From CAZUZS01 sp964624795 (GTDB lineage Bacteria; Calditrichota; Calditrichia; RBG-13-44-9), in contig CAZUZS010000025.1 of NCBI GenBank assembly GCA_964624795.1, positions 1 to 60,289 on the forward strand: 60,289 bases of DNA. Direction: 5' to 3'. The position numbers and the translations under genes are program-made. The notes below the pieces were generated by a model. The model made no database searches and was not told the origin of the DNA. It saw nothing but the letters and a program-made list of their open reading frames with translations. Shown piece by piece: positions 1 to 9,776 of this stretch. Numbering within the stretch: position 1 is the first letter of the stretch; each line of letters begins with the position of its first letter.

Positions 1-1859
1 GCGATAACAAAACCGTCGCTGGTTTTTTCCATGAGCGACATCCTTTCCTGCGCTACATCGGTGATTTTTACCGGTGTGATCAGAATACAATACGATTTCT
101 TTTTGCCCCGACCCACGCGCCCGCGCAGTTGGTGCAATTGGCTCAATCCAAACCTTTCCGCATGTTCGATCAGGAGAATAGCTGCATTAGGGACATCCAC
201 ACCTACTTCGATAACCGTAGTGCTTACCAGAATCTGGACATCCCCTGTCTTGAATTTTCGCATCCCGGCTTCCTTTTCCTCGGTGCGCATCCGGCCATGC
301 AGCAACGCCAGCCGGAACTCCGGAAAGGTTTTCGATTGCAGTTGCTCGTAGCTTTCTGTTGCTGCCTTCAGATCAATTTTCTCCGATTCTTCAACCAGCG
401 GGTACACGATGTAAACCTGGTCTCCTTCCGATACCTTCTGGCGGATGAATTCGTAAACTTCGCCCAGCTTCTTCTCAGTGCGCCAGACTGTGGTAATGGG
501 TTTGCGCCCTTTTGGCATCTCATCAATGACTGAAGTGTCCAGGTCGCCGTATAGCGTGAGCGCCAGCGTGCGCGGGATGGGCGTAGCGGTCATTATCAGC
601 AGGTGCGGTTGCCATCCCTTTTTTACCAGTTCACCGCGTTGCAACACACCAAAACGATGCTGCTCATCTATGATGACCAGACCGAGATTTTTAAATCCAA
701 CCGCTTCCTGCACCAGTGCGTGGGTGCCGATCACCAGGTTAATCTTCCCGTTTAATAATTCTGCGTGGATCCTGTCCTTTTCGCGCTTCTTCAGCGAACC
801 GGTCAATAACTCCACTTTTACCGGGATTGCGTCAAGCATATCCAAAATATTGAAATAGTGCTGCTCCGCCAGAATTTCGGTAGGAGCCATGAGCGCTACC
901 TGGTAGCCGTTTTCAATGGCAATGAGAATGGTAATCAGAGCGACCAATGTCTTGCCGGAACCGACGTCGCCTTGCAGCAGTCGGTTCATCGGCTTCCCGC
1001 TTTTCAAATCATTATAAATATCCTGCAATACACGTCGCTGCGCTCCAGTGAGGTCGAAAGGTAATTCCTCCAACACTTTTCGGATAATCTCCCCGCTGGT
1101 CGTCATGCGGATTCCCTGCACCGGCGAGCGCTGGAAGTAGTGCCGGAATGCCATAAGCAGCTCCAGGTAAAAAAGCTCTTCGTATTTAAGCCGGCGCAGC
1201 GGCTGGTGCAACTGATCCATGCTCTGCGGAAAATGGACCTTGCGGTATGCCTGAGTGCGACTCATCAGTTTGTAACGATCAATAAGATTCTCGGGCAAAT
1301 TCTCTGGAATTTGCTCCCCGTATTTTTCCAATGCATAATGAATTATCCGCCTGAATCCCCAGGAACTCAGTCCCCGCTTGCGCAACTGCTCGGTGCTGGG
1401 GTAGAGTGGAACGATCTGACCGGTGTGCAACTGTTCCCGCGATTCCTCGATGATATCGAAATCAGGATGCACCATCTGCCAACCCCTGTAAAAGCCAACT
1501 TTGCCGCTGAACGCGACTTCCTGGTCTTTCTTGAAAATTTTTGAGAAGAAATCCGACTGGGAGAACCACACTCCCTGCAACAATCCGGTGCCGTCATAAA
1601 TAGTGGTTATCAGACGGCGTTTACCGTACCGTACAATTTCGCTGTTGACGATCCGGCCCACCACTGTGGTGACTTCTTCTTTATTAAGCTGGTTGATTTT
1701 CAGGATGGAGCTGCGGTCCAGGTAGCGGCGAGGTATGTGATTCAGTAAATCCTGAACAGTGGAAATTCCAATGGTGTTGAGCAGGCGGGCGCGGGCTTCT
1801 CCGACGCCCTTTACATATTGGACATCAATCTCATCAACGGTTCTTGAGTGGCTGTCCAT
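1..1859 (-). CDS. recG: ATP-dependent DNA helicase RecG (partial, C-terminus off window)
   Basis: RecG remodels stalled replication forks and branched recombination intermediates in the cytoplasm. About 619 N-terminal residues are visible of a family length near 690-700; the reading frame runs open through the window start. In order I see a helix-hairpin-helix-like start (YVKGVGEARARLL), an OB-like wedge region, Walker A GDVGSGKT near residue 295, motif II DEQHRFG near 390, TATPIPRTL near 423, and motif VI RGRVGRG near 578, which together are diagnostic of RecG rather than PriA or Mfd. The ATG lies 13 bases after the lolD stop, so it is probably the last gene of a lysS-lolE-lolD-recG run. Confidence 0.96.
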   Translation of the reverse strand, partial: MDSHSRTVDEIDVQYVKGVGEARARLLNTIGISTVQDLLNHIPRRYLDRSSILKINQLNKEEVTTVVGRIVNSEIVRYGKRRLITTIYDGTGLLQGVWFSQSDFFSKIFKKDQEVAFSGKVGFYRGWQMVHPDFDIIEESREQLHTGQIVPLYPSTEQLRKRGLSSWGFRRIIHYALEKYGEQIPENLPENLIDRYKLMSRTQAYRKVHFPQSMDQLHQPLRRLKYEELFYLELLMAFRHYFQRSPVQGIRMTTSGEIIRKVLEELPFDLTGAQRRVLQDIYNDLKSGKPMNRLLQGDVGSGKTLVALITILIAIENGYQVALMAPTEILAEQHYFNILDMLDAIPVKVELLTGSLKKREKDRIHAELLNGKINLVIGTHALVQEAVGFKNLGLVIIDEQHRFGVLQRGELVKKGWQPHLLIMTATPIPRTLALTLYGDLDTSVIDEMPKGRKPITTVWRTEKKLGEVYEFIRQKVSEGDQVYIVYPLVEESEKIDLKAATESYEQLQSKTFPEFRLALLHGRMRTEEKEAGMRKFKTGDVQILVSTTVIEVGVDVPNAAILLIEHAERFGLSQLHQLRGRVGRGKKKSYCILITPVKITDVAQERMSLMEKTSDGFVI

Positions 1860-1872
1860 GTTTTTGATGGTA

Positions 1873-2580
1873 TTATTCCTGAATGCGGATTTTCTCTTCC
1901 CGTTCGATTTCCCCGTCCAGCAAATGGATGACGCGGTTCGCACGGCTGGCAAACATTTCGTTGTGGGTTACGATGACAAAGGTCTGTCTGTATTTTTGAT
2001 TCAGGTTCAGGATGAGTTCAAAAAGAGCGAGGCTGTTGTTGCTGTCCAGGTTGCCGGTAGGCTCATCGGCCAGTACCAATTTTGGATTGTTGATAAGTGC
2101 CCGCGCAACCGCTACACGCTGCTGTTCACCGCCCGAAAGTTCGGATGGACGGTGATTCAGGCGTTCTGATATCCCGACTTCGCTCAATAATTCTTTGGCA
2201 TGTGGAATATCTTTCTCCCAATTCTGGTCGGTAATCATGCGGGGAATGAGGACGTTTTCAAGCGCTGTAAATTCGGGGAGAAGGTAATGGAATTGAAAAA
2301 CAAAACCGATATTGCGGTTGCGAAAGCGGGACATTTCGCTTTCCTTGAGAACAGAAGTATCTTGCCCATTGATAAGAATCTGACCGGTGCTGGGTTTGTC
2401 CAGGGTGCCGATGATATGCAGAAGTGTGCTTTTTCCCACCCCCGAAGGTCCCATGATTACCAGAATTTCGCCCTGCTGTATTCTTAGATCGATGCCCTTG
2501 AGCACCTGCAGGATCTCCGGGCCGGACTGGTACTGTTTTTCAATCTGGCGCGCTTCCAGAATATATTTTTTATCGGTCAT
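1873..2580 (-). CDS. lolD: Lipoprotein-releasing system ATPase LolD
   Basis: ATPase of the inner-membrane complex that extracts lipoproteins for transfer to the outer membrane. The 235-residue protein has Walker A GPSGVGKST (44-52), signature LSGGEQQRVAVARAL (from 148) and Walker B LVLADEPTGNLDS (from 168), the subfamily pattern shared by LolD, MacB and FtsE. The directly upstream FtsX-type permease gene decides for LolD. The frame is open back to 2625, but I chose the ATG at 2580 because the protein then begins at the usual family position, with a GAAGA-like ribosome site upstream; an ATG at 2598 is an alternative. Confidence 0.92.
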   Translation of the reverse strand: MTDKKYILEARQIEKQYQSGPEILQVLKGIDLRIQQGEILVIMGPSGVGKSTLLHIIGTLDKPSTGQILINGQDTSVLKESEMSRFRNRNIGFVFQFHYLLPEFTALENVLIPRMITDQNWEKDIPHAKELLSEVGISERLNHRPSELSGGEQQRVAVARALINNPKLVLADEPTGNLDSNNSLALFELILNLNQKYRQTFVIVTHNEMFASRANRVIHLLDGEIEREEKIRIQE

Positions 2581-2642
2581 ATTTTCTTCTTTTCCCATTA
2601 CAGCTCTCTGGTTTATGCAGAACAATCCGTGGTATTAAAAAA

Positions 2643-3881
2643 TTATTCATAGCGAATCGCTTCCACCGGCTCCAGCCTGGATGCCTTGTAGGCCGGATAA
2701 ATGGAGGCTGCCAGGCAAAGAATCACTGCCGCTACTCCGATAATCAAAAAATCGAAACCCTGCATTTTCATCGGCAGCTTATCAATCAGGTAAACATCCG
2801 GCGGCAGGCTGATTATGCCGAAGGTCTCCTGCAGGTAGCCAACAATAAATCCGATAGCGCTGCCCAGGAAGGTGCCTAAAAAACCAACGATAATTCCTTC
2901 GAACATAAAGATGCGCATAACTCCCTTTGACGAAGCTCCCATGCTTTTCAGAATTCCAATTTCGCGGGTCTTTTCCATGACGATCATGATAAGCGAGCTC
3001 ACAATATTGAATGCCGCCACTGTTATGATGAGGCACAATATCAGAAATGCCCCCCATTTTTCAATTGTCATCCAACTGTAAAGGCTGCGGTTGAGCTCGA
3101 ACCAGGTGCGAGCCACATAGGGATATCCGCCCATTTTTTTTTCGATGACCGGCGCGATTTTCCCGGCCAGGTTATAATTCTTCAGCTTGATCTCGATCCA
3201 GGAAACTTCATTGGGCATCTCGAACAATTTCTGCCCCGCTTCCAGGGAGATATATGCCATGACTTTATCGTATTCAAAAAAACCGATCTCGCTCAAACCG
3301 GTTACCTTGAACTGTTTGACGCGTGGTGGAGAAAGAATGCTGGCCTGCTGCGGAATGACGAAAAGCGTCACTACCTCCCCGGGTGAGAATATCATCAGGC
3401 TTTCCGCCAGGTAGCGACCCAGGACAATCCCGGGAAGTTCCTTCCCGTCCGCCTCCTGCATTCCCAAATCGAATTTTCCGCTTACAATGCTGTTGGGCAG
3501 ATCACTTACTTCGCCGATGGTCTTGGGATTCACCGCGCGGATAGCTGCCGGCTGATTGTCGTCTTTGGATCGTGCAACGCCTTCGCGGGTAATTACCGGC
3601 GAAACACCAATGACATCAGGAATCGTTCGAAGCGAATCATCGATCGCCTGGTATCCGGTAATTCCCTCCGCATAAAATTTGCGCAGTTGAATATGGGCAT
3701 CGGCGTTTATAAGGCGGGTACGGACTTCGTCCTCGAAGCCGTTGAAAGACGACAGCACAATGTCCAACGCCGCCACTCCTATCATGACCCCGATAATGGA
3801 GACATAAGTAATAATCGATATAAAGCCGGTTTTCCGCTTGGCCCGAAAGTAGCGCCGGGCAATGAAGGTTTCATAGCTCAT
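2643..3881 (-). CDS. lolE: Lipoprotein-releasing ABC transporter permease (LolC/LolE family)
   Basis: Integral-membrane partner of LolD. The 412-residue protein has the FtsX/MacB layout: one membrane helix near residues 19-42, a large periplasmic domain (about 45-270), then three C-terminal helices, ending in PAYKASRLEPVEAIRYE, the typical tail of this family. The motif TREIGILKSMGAS in the cytoplasmic coupling region is characteristic. Only one permease gene is present, as in species where a single LolF-like protein forms the dimer instead of separate LolC and LolE. Assignment to the family is firm; C versus E versus F cannot be decided from sequence alone. Confidence 0.93.
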   Translation of the reverse strand: MSYETFIARRYFRAKRKTGFISIITYVSIIGVMIGVAALDIVLSSFNGFEDEVRTRLINADAHIQLRKFYAEGITGYQAIDDSLRTIPDVIGVSPVITREGVARSKDDNQPAAIRAVNPKTIGEVSDLPNSIVSGKFDLGMQEADGKELPGIVLGRYLAESLMIFSPGEVVTLFVIPQQASILSPPRVKQFKVTGLSEIGFFEYDKVMAYISLEAGQKLFEMPNEVSWIEIKLKNYNLAGKIAPVIEKKMGGYPYVARTWFELNRSLYSWMTIEKWGAFLILCLIITVAAFNIVSSLIMIVMEKTREIGILKSMGASSKGVMRIFMFEGIIVGFLGTFLGSAIGFIVGYLQETFGIISLPPDVYLIDKLPMKMQGFDFLIIGVAAVILCLAASIYPAYKASRLEPVEAIRYE

Positions 3882-4023
3882 GTAGTTTTCTCAATGTATG
3901 GATTTATTTTCAAACCCCGATAACCCCTCAATCTTCCCACTTCTAACTTCCTCCCTATCCTTTCCGGCTTCCAGCTTCAAACATCCCGCTATGCGCCTTG
4001 CTCCATGCGCCAGGCGTATTTTA

Positions 4024-5511
4024 CTATTCCGGTCGCATGTGGGGGAAGAAGATTACATCCCGGATCGACGGGGCACCGGTCAGCAGCATCACCAGCCGGT
4101 CGATCCCGACCCCAAGGCCGGCGGTCGGCGGCATTCCGTATTCCAGCGCGCGAAGAAAATCTTCGTCCAGCATCTGTGCCTCGTCGTCACCCCTGGCACG
4201 CAATTCCATTTGAGCTTCAAAACGCTGCCGCTGATCGAGCGGATCGTTCAGCTCACTGAAAGCGTTGCCAATCTCTTTTCCCATGACAATAGGCTCGAAG
4301 CGCTCCACAAGTTTTGGATTTTCGCGATGCCTTTTCGCCAGTGGCGACATTTCCAGCGGGTAATCGGTAATGAAAGTAGGCTGAATCAGCTTTGGCTCCA
4401 CAAATTCGCCAAAAATCTCATCGATTATTTTCCCGGAGCCCCAGGAATCCTCCACTACTAATCCCATTTTTTCGGCGGTTTCCCTTAATCCGCTTTCCTC
4501 CATTTGGGAAATGTCGGTACCGGTAAATTCGGCAATCCCTTCAAACAAGGGGAGTCGTCGCCATGGGGGAGTGAGATCAATCTCCTGCTCCTGGCGCAGA
4601 ATCCTGGTGGTTCCCAGCACTTTTTCGGCAGTGAAGGCGATCATCTCTTCGGTCAGTTGCATCATCCACGTGTAATCTTTGTAGGCGACATAGAGTTCCA
4701 CCTGGGTGAATTCAGGGTTGTGGAATCGGTCGATTCCCTCGTTGCGAAAATCCTTTGCAAACTCGTACACACCGTCAAAACCGCCGACAATGAGACGTTT
4801 GAGATAAAGCTCGTCGGCAATTCGCAGGAATAGCTTCATGTCCAGTGCATTATGGTGCGTAACAAACGGACGGGCGGCTGCGCCGCCATATAGCGGTTGC
4901 AGAATGGGGGTTTCCACTTCCAGGTAATTTCGTTCGTTGAGAAATGTGCGCAACGAGGTCATAATTTGTGAACGCTTGATGAATACTTCTCTCACATCCG
5001 GATTTACCGCAAGGTCCAGGTAGCGCTGGCGGTAACGCAGTTCCTTATCTGAGAAAGGATCGAAGACCTGTCTTTCGCCATCGACAACTTTTTCCTTCAC
5101 GATAGGCAAGGGGCGTAGCGATTTGCTCAATAGTTCCAACCGTTTGGCGAATATGCTAATCTCGCCGGCATGCGTTTTAAACACCTGCCCGGATATTCCC
5201 ACGATATCGCCGATATCCAGAAGCTTATATAATTCGAAGGATTTTTCCCCGACCACATCCTTTTTTATATAGATCTGTATTCTGCCCTGCATGTCCTGTA
5301 TGTGGAAAAATGCTGCTTTTCCCATTTGGCGGTTAGAAATTAGGCGGCCCGCAACTGCAGCCTCTTTTTCTTCCAGGTTCTCGAAATTATCTATTACTTC
5401 AGTTGAAACATGTGTTCTTTCAAAGCTGTACGGGTAGGGATTTATTCCCATCTCCCGCAATTTGGCGAGCTTTTCTCTCCTCTGCAAAATTAGTTGGTTG
5501 ATTTCTTCCAC
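4024..5511 (-). CDS. lysS: Lysyl-tRNA synthetase, class II
   Basis: Charges tRNA-Lys. The 495-residue length is normal. An N-terminal OB-fold anticodon-binding domain (about 55-165) precedes the class II core: motif 1 near 180-204 ending in TPIL, motif 2 FRNEGIDRFHNPEFTQ (255-270) and motif 3 GLGVGIDRLVML near 465. The start is GTG, supported by AGGAGA six bases upstream. A 142-base gap separates it from lolE; the shared strand suggests co-transcription, but the gap could hold a separate promoter. Confidence 0.97.
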   Translation of the reverse strand: MEEINQLILQRREKLAKLREMGINPYPYSFERTHVSTEVIDNFENLEEKEAAVAGRLISNRQMGKAAFFHIQDMQGRIQIYIKKDVVGEKSFELYKLLDIGDIVGISGQVFKTHAGEISIFAKRLELLSKSLRPLPIVKEKVVDGERQVFDPFSDKELRYRQRYLDLAVNPDVREVFIKRSQIMTSLRTFLNERNYLEVETPILQPLYGGAAARPFVTHHNALDMKLFLRIADELYLKRLIVGGFDGVYEFAKDFRNEGIDRFHNPEFTQVELYVAYKDYTWMMQLTEEMIAFTAEKVLGTTRILRQEQEIDLTPPWRRLPLFEGIAEFTGTDISQMEESGLRETAEKMGLVVEDSWGSGKIIDEIFGEFVEPKLIQPTFITDYPLEMSPLAKRHRENPKLVERFEPIVMGKEIGNAFSELNDPLDQRQRFEAQMELRARGDDEAQMLDEDFLRALEYGMPPTAGLGVGIDRLVMLLTGAPSIRDVIFFPHMRPE

Positions 5512-5552
5512 CGCAATCTCCTGTTCGGTTGGTTTGCAAACTTTTAAAAAAT

Positions 5553-5581
5553 AAATTACAGAAAAATTGCTTTTTACACAA
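5553..5581 (-). promoter_or_regulatory. Candidate sigma70-type promoter for lysS
   Basis: On the minus strand TTGTGT is followed after 17 bases by TAATTT, about 42 bases before the lysS GTG. The region is strongly AT-rich, so chance matches are possible; spacing and location are what favour it. Confidence 0.4.
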
Positions 5582-5750
5582 TAAGGAATATAAACTATAT
5601 TAACTTAAACAATGATCGCCATTCGTTTCGCGATCGTTTGAAGAAACTCGGACAGGTAGTGACCGGAAAGCGGGGCATTGGCTTAGTCAAATTCTGTCGT
5701 AAACGTCATCGCATCGTAAATTACGAAAGGAACATAGCAATAATTTTAAC

Positions 5751-5779
5751 TTGACATCAAATGTGCAAGATGCTAAATT
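5751..5779 (+). promoter_or_regulatory. Sigma70-type promoter of the chemosensory operon
   Basis: A perfect TTGACA -35 box is followed after 17 bases by TAAATT, leaving a leader of about 100 bases before the first chemosensory gene. It is the best promoter match in the 378-base divergent gap between lysS and this operon; I see no other gene in that gap. Confidence 0.65.
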
Positions 5780-5889
5780 TTTAAAAAATATTATTTAAAT
5801 TGTTAAAAAAATTAAAGCTATACCGAGAATATTCCGATAATCCTGGCAATGAGGCAAAGTTAATTTAATAATAAAACAAGGAGTGCAAT

Positions 5890-7032
5890 GTGAACCAGGT
5901 TTTTGCTCGATCTGATCAATTGGCTAATAAAGTTTATGAGGTTAAACTCCAGATTCCCGAATGGAAGGTTTTATTTGCCTTGGATGGGAATATGAACAGT
6001 TCCGAGCTGGCTGATTTTCTTGAAATTGATAAGGAAGAAGTCAATAGCGCCTTGAATCGCCTCGCAAAACTGGAGCTGGTGAAGTCCGGAGAAGCTGAGA
6101 TCCCGGCTGCGGAAACCGCTCCGGAGACCGAAGCTGAATCTGCAGTTTCTGATAATATCGCAGAGGAGGAAATAAGCGAAGAGCAGTTGTCAATGGAAGA
6201 GGAAATGCCGGAAGAGGAAGAAGAGACAATCGAAGAGAAGTTTACATTTGACTCAGTTTCCGAAGAGGCTGCGGAGGATTTAGATTCGGGATTCGAGGAA
6301 TTAACCCTTGATGATGAACCGGAAATCAAGAAAGAAGATGGTGAAGAAGATCTTGATCAATTGATCAATGACCTGTTGAAAGAAGAATCGGAGGAAGATG
6401 CAGAAGGGGAAGAACCCGACACAATGAAAATCGCCGGGGCGGAGGAGTTGGAGAATTTGTCTGCCGAACCGGAGGTTGAGGAAGAGATAAAAGAAACTGA
6501 AGCCCAACCTGACGAGAGCGATGAATTTGACCTGGGCGACATTTTTCAAACTGAGCTGGGCGAAACAGAACAATCGTTGGATGAGATGCTCGACACTATT
6601 GAGGCGGAGGAAGAAGTTGAAGAACTGAAGGAAGAAGAAAAAGAGGTTGTACCGCCTCCCATTTCGAAAGGCGCCGGAAAATCGATCCTGGTTGTGGACG
6701 ACAGTGTCGTTATTCGCAAGATGGTTGAAATAGCGATGGAAAATGAAAATTACGAAATCGTATCTGTTGCGACCGGCAAGGAGGCTCTCTCGTATCTTGA
6801 TGAAAAGGAACCCGACCTGGTGATCCTGGACATCATGCTGCCGGATGTGAATGGCTTGGATATACTTAAAGCCATCAAAGCCAGCAAAAAAATACCTGTC
6901 GTGATGCTTTCCGCCAAAGACACACCGCGAGAAACCGGCAAAGCCAAAGAACTGGGTGCCGACGATTTTATACCCAAACCCTTCAAGGATGAGGAACTCA
7001 TTGGCAAAATCCATGAATTGATTGGTGAATAA
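5890..7032 (+). CDS. Winged-helix/acidic-linker/receiver response regulator
   Basis: First gene of the chemosensory operon. Residues about 15-75 look like a winged helix-turn-helix (LDGNMNSSELADFLEID, then a second helix). Residues 76-255 form a very acidic low-complexity linker rich in Glu and Asp. A CheY-type receiver occupies about 264-380, with acidic pocket Asp270/Asp271, phospho-acceptor Asp314 (LVILDIMLPD) and the conserved lysine in FIPKPFK. By position it corresponds to PilG/PixG-like regulators of Pil/Chp systems. The GTG start overlaps an out-of-frame ATG and has AAGGAG seven bases upstream. Whether the N-terminal domain binds DNA or protein is unknown. Confidence 0.85.
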   Translation: MNQVFARSDQLANKVYEVKLQIPEWKVLFALDGNMNSSELADFLEIDKEEVNSALNRLAKLELVKSGEAEIPAAETAPETEAESAVSDNIAEEEISEEQLSMEEEMPEEEEETIEEKFTFDSVSEEAAEDLDSGFEELTLDDEPEIKKEDGEEDLDQLINDLLKEESEEDAEGEEPDTMKIAGAEELENLSAEPEVEEEIKETEAQPDESDEFDLGDIFQTELGETEQSLDEMLDTIEAEEEVEELKEEEKEVVPPPISKGAGKSILVVDDSVVIRKMVEIAMENENYEIVSVATGKEALSYLDEKEPDLVILDIMLPDVNGLDILKAIKASKKIPVVMLSAKDTPRETGKAKELGADDFIPKPFKDEELIGKIHELIGE

Positions 7033-7045
7033 CGGGCAGTGAGAA

Positions 7046-7435
7046 ATGAATAAGATTTTGCTTGTTGAAGACAGCCTCACAGACCGGGTGCTGATGCGGA
7101 AAATATTGGAGCGTCACTCCTATGATATTATCGAGAAATCGAATGGCGAGAGTTTTCCCGAATTCGTGGAGGAGGAAAATCCGGACCTGATACTTCTCGA
7201 TGTTGTCATGCCCGGCATCAGCGGTTATGAAATTTGCCGGCAGCTAAAACGTTCTGAAAAAACACGTTCCATACCGGTTATATTTGTGTCTTCCAAAAAG
7301 AAAAGCAGCGATATATATTGGGGAAGGATGCAGGGAGCAGACGACTACCTTCCCAAACCATTTGCGCCCGAAAATCTGCTGCAAATGGTCGAAAGATTCC
7401 TGAATAAAAGCCAAGGTGTCGGAATTAATGGATAA
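7046..7435 (+). CDS. Single-domain response regulator (PilH/CheY-like)
   Basis: The 129-residue protein is only a receiver domain. It has the acidic pocket (VEDSLTDR), phospho-acceptor Asp52 in LLLDVVMPG, and the conserved lysine in YLPKPF. There is no output domain, so it must act by docking to a partner or as a phosphate sink for the CheA. It lies 13 bases after the first receiver gene and its stop overlaps the start of cheW, indicating translational coupling. Its place in the order matches PilH/PixH. Confidence 0.92.
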   Translation: MNKILLVEDSLTDRVLMRKILERHSYDIIEKSNGESFPEFVEEENPDLILLDVVMPGISGYEICRQLKRSEKTRSIPVIFVSSKKKSSDIYWGRMQGADDYLPKPFAPENLLQMVERFLNKSQGVGING

Positions 7436-7895
7436 AAACACAAGTCCATCCTTTTTGAGCAACCGAATTTCTGTAATAGAAATAAACAGCGTCTGGTTTG
7501 GTGTGGACATATTAAAATCCAAGGAAGTGATTCCTCTGCCCAGTATCACGCCGGTGCCAAATACCAAGGAATTCATTGTTGGCGTATTTAACCTGCGCGG
7601 AGAAATATTTCCCCTGGTGGATATTTCAACAATTTTGGGGATGGAAGCCAAACCCATTAAGGGCAGCGATATGGTGATCGTGCTGGACGGGAAATCGATG
7701 ACCGTGGGGATTTTGGTAGACAGGATTCACGGCGTTCGAACTCTCGATAACGTGCAGGTGAAGCCGGCGCACGGTATCGTATCCAGGCAAATGGAAGAAT
7801 TTGTATCGAGTGTGATCTCGGAAAAATCGTCAGTGATCTACCTTCTGGAAATTGACCGATTGTTTTCAACGTCGCTGATTCGCACATATTATTAA
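7428..7895 (+). CDS. CheW-like coupling protein
   Basis: Adaptor linking the transducer to CheA. The 155-residue CheW fold is recognisable from WFGVDILKSKEVIPL, the strand pattern around VFNLRGEIFPLVDI and the glycine-rich VGILVDRIHGV. I chose the ATG overlapping the upstream gene's stop, preceded by AAGGTG about nine bases away, over an in-frame GTG twelve bases earlier. It corresponds to PilI/PixI in the equivalent Pil/Chp order. Confidence 0.93.
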   Translation: MDKNTSPSFLSNRISVIEINSVWFGVDILKSKEVIPLPSITPVPNTKEFIVGVFNLRGEIFPLVDISTILGMEAKPIKGSDMVIVLDGKSMTVGILVDRIHGVRTLDNVQVKPAHGIVSRQMEEFVSSVISEKSSVIYLLEIDRLFSTSLIRTYY

Positions 7896-7912
7896 CCCTG
7901 AGGAAAAGCTTG

Positions 7913-9748
7913 ATGAACCGGATTCACATTAGTATACTCTGGAAATTTTTTATCATCACCGGTCTGATCTCTCTGATTGCGACACTTATTCTCACTGCCA
8001 GATCAGTTTCTCAGGATAGGGCGATAGTCGTTCGGCAGGCACAGAACCAGGTTGGACTCGTTGCACAGGTCAGTTCAATTTCCATTGCCGGGGATGACAT
8101 TGAGAGTGCCATGGAAACCGGTTCCACCCAGGCTGATGGGTATGAAAGAGTGGTGACTGCGACCCGTCAGCAATTCCAAGTTTTTGGACAATCCGATCAA
8201 AAATTAAAAATCAGCCAGATTAATGTCCTGATCCCGCTTCAGAATGAGGTCAAGATATTCTACAGCACCCAAATACCCTTCCGATACATGGAAACCACTC
8301 CGATGGATCCCGCGATCGAATCTGTTTTAACTCAAAACACAGTTCAGTTCGAAAAAGATTTTACCGAAATGAACCAGACCTACTACTCCGCGTATGCGCC
8401 GGTGCATGATAGCGCGCACCAGATTGTGGCAGTTGTGCGTGCGGATATGCGAAAAGCCGACATTCTTGCGGTTATACCTAGTTTCTGGAGCCGCCTCGGT
8501 CCTTATGCTCTTCTCGCAATTCTTTTCTCGTTTGTGGTTGCTTTTGTTTTGTCCCGGTTGGTAACATCGCCGATAAACCGTTTTGTCACATTCGTGAACC
8601 GGGTTTCGGAAGGGAATTATCACCTCCGTTATGAATATCGGACTTTTGACGAGATGGAAAAGATCGCGTATGCACTCAACGTCATGTTAGAGAAACTGGA
8701 GGGTTTGATTGAAACCGAAGCAGACCGCGACCGGCTGCAAAAACAGATTACCAGCTTGCTGCGGATTGTGTCTGCTGCAGCAGATGGTGATTTCACGGTT
8801 AAAGCCGAAGTAACCGCCGATACGTTGGGAGCGCTTTCGGACTCTTTCAATCTTATGATTGCTGAATTGAGCGGCCTGATTAGTGACGTCCAGAAAGCTT
8901 CGGAGAAGATCTCCAAGTCGACGCACGAAGTGCTGAAAAGCAGTGAGATTATGGCAGTTGGCGCCGACAAACAGGCCAAGGATATTGAAGCGACCTATAA
9001 TTCTGTAAAGAATATGGTGGATATCATTAAATATGCGAACGACCGGTCGACCCAGGCAGCACATGCGGCTACCCGGGCGGCCGAAGTTGCCAGAAACGGC
9101 ACCGAGATCGTAAAACGCTCCATCGAAGGCATGCATCGCATTCGGGAGACAGTGCAGGAAACCGCCCGCAGGGTTCAGGTACTGGGCCAGAATTCGCAGG
9201 AGATTGGTGAAATCCTTGAAATGATAAGCGATATTGCCAATCGCACCAACCTGCTGGGATTGAACGCGACAATCGAGGCCGCCCGGGCCAGCGAGGCAGG
9301 ACGTGGATTCGCAGTGGTAGCTGATGAAGTCCGCAATCTGGCGGAAAGATCGAGTCAGGCCGCCAAGGACATTGCAGTTCTCATCGAGAGTATCCAGGCC
9401 GGCACCACCGAGGCGGTTATTGCAATGGAACACGGCACGGAAGAGGTGGAAAAAGAAACCAAGCGGGTGGACGAAGCGGGCAGCGCTCTGAAAGAAATCC
9501 TCGAAATGGTGCAGGAATCTGATAAACTGATTAATGAGATCTCCGAAGCCTTTCAGCACCAGACCAGCACCAGTTCCGGGATTGCCAGGGCTATGGAGCG
9601 CGTTGCAACCATTGCCGGCGAAACAACAGACGGCGCACAAAAATCAAAGGGACTGACCGAAGAAATGGCGGATTTGTCGCGTATTCTTAGCGTGGCGGTA
9701 TCCCGTTTCCGTTTGCCCGCCGGACAGGTAAATTCCATAACCAGCTAA
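7913..9748 (+). CDS. Methyl-accepting chemotaxis-type transducer
   Basis: Membrane receptor of the pathway (611 residues). Helix 1 lies at about 11-28; a periplasmic sensor of some 165 residues follows, and helix 2 is at about 196-218. A HAMP domain (about 219-270), a second HAMP-like stretch, and a long coiled-coil signalling domain come next, with the highly conserved tip RTNLLGLNATIEAARA and VVADEVRNLAERS at about 443-480. The tip is what docks CheA and CheW. The ATG has GAGGAAAA upstream; a TTG one codon earlier is less likely. No methyltransferase or methylesterase gene is in the operon. It corresponds by order to PilJ/PixJ. Confidence 0.95.
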   Translation: MNRIHISILWKFFIITGLISLIATLILTARSVSQDRAIVVRQAQNQVGLVAQVSSISIAGDDIESAMETGSTQADGYERVVTATRQQFQVFGQSDQKLKISQINVLIPLQNEVKIFYSTQIPFRYMETTPMDPAIESVLTQNTVQFEKDFTEMNQTYYSAYAPVHDSAHQIVAVVRADMRKADILAVIPSFWSRLGPYALLAILFSFVVAFVLSRLVTSPINRFVTFVNRVSEGNYHLRYEYRTFDEMEKIAYALNVMLEKLEGLIETEADRDRLQKQITSLLRIVSAAADGDFTVKAEVTADTLGALSDSFNLMIAELSGLISDVQKASEKISKSTHEVLKSSEIMAVGADKQAKDIEATYNSVKNMVDIIKYANDRSTQAAHAATRAAEVARNGTEIVKRSIEGMHRIRETVQETARRVQVLGQNSQEIGEILEMISDIANRTNLLGLNATIEAARASEAGRGFAVVADEVRNLAERSSQAAKDIAVLIESIQAGTTEAVIAMEHGTEEVEKETKRVDEAGSALKEILEMVQESDKLINEISEAFQHQTSTSSGIARAMERVATIAGETTDGAQKSKGLTEEMADLSRILSVAVSRFRLPAGQVNSITS

Positions 9749-9776
9749 GAACGAAAACATAAGAACAGGTATCCAG

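Noticed and set aside
6301..7080. Minus-strand frame of 259 codons opposite the first response regulator
   Set aside because: Phe-rich, low-complexity translation produced by the Glu/Asp-rich codons on the plus strand; no ribosome site or known family.
8687..9640. Minus-strand frame of 317 codons opposite the transducer
   Set aside because: It is the shadow of the coiled-coil signalling domain; the plus-strand protein is complete and conserved.
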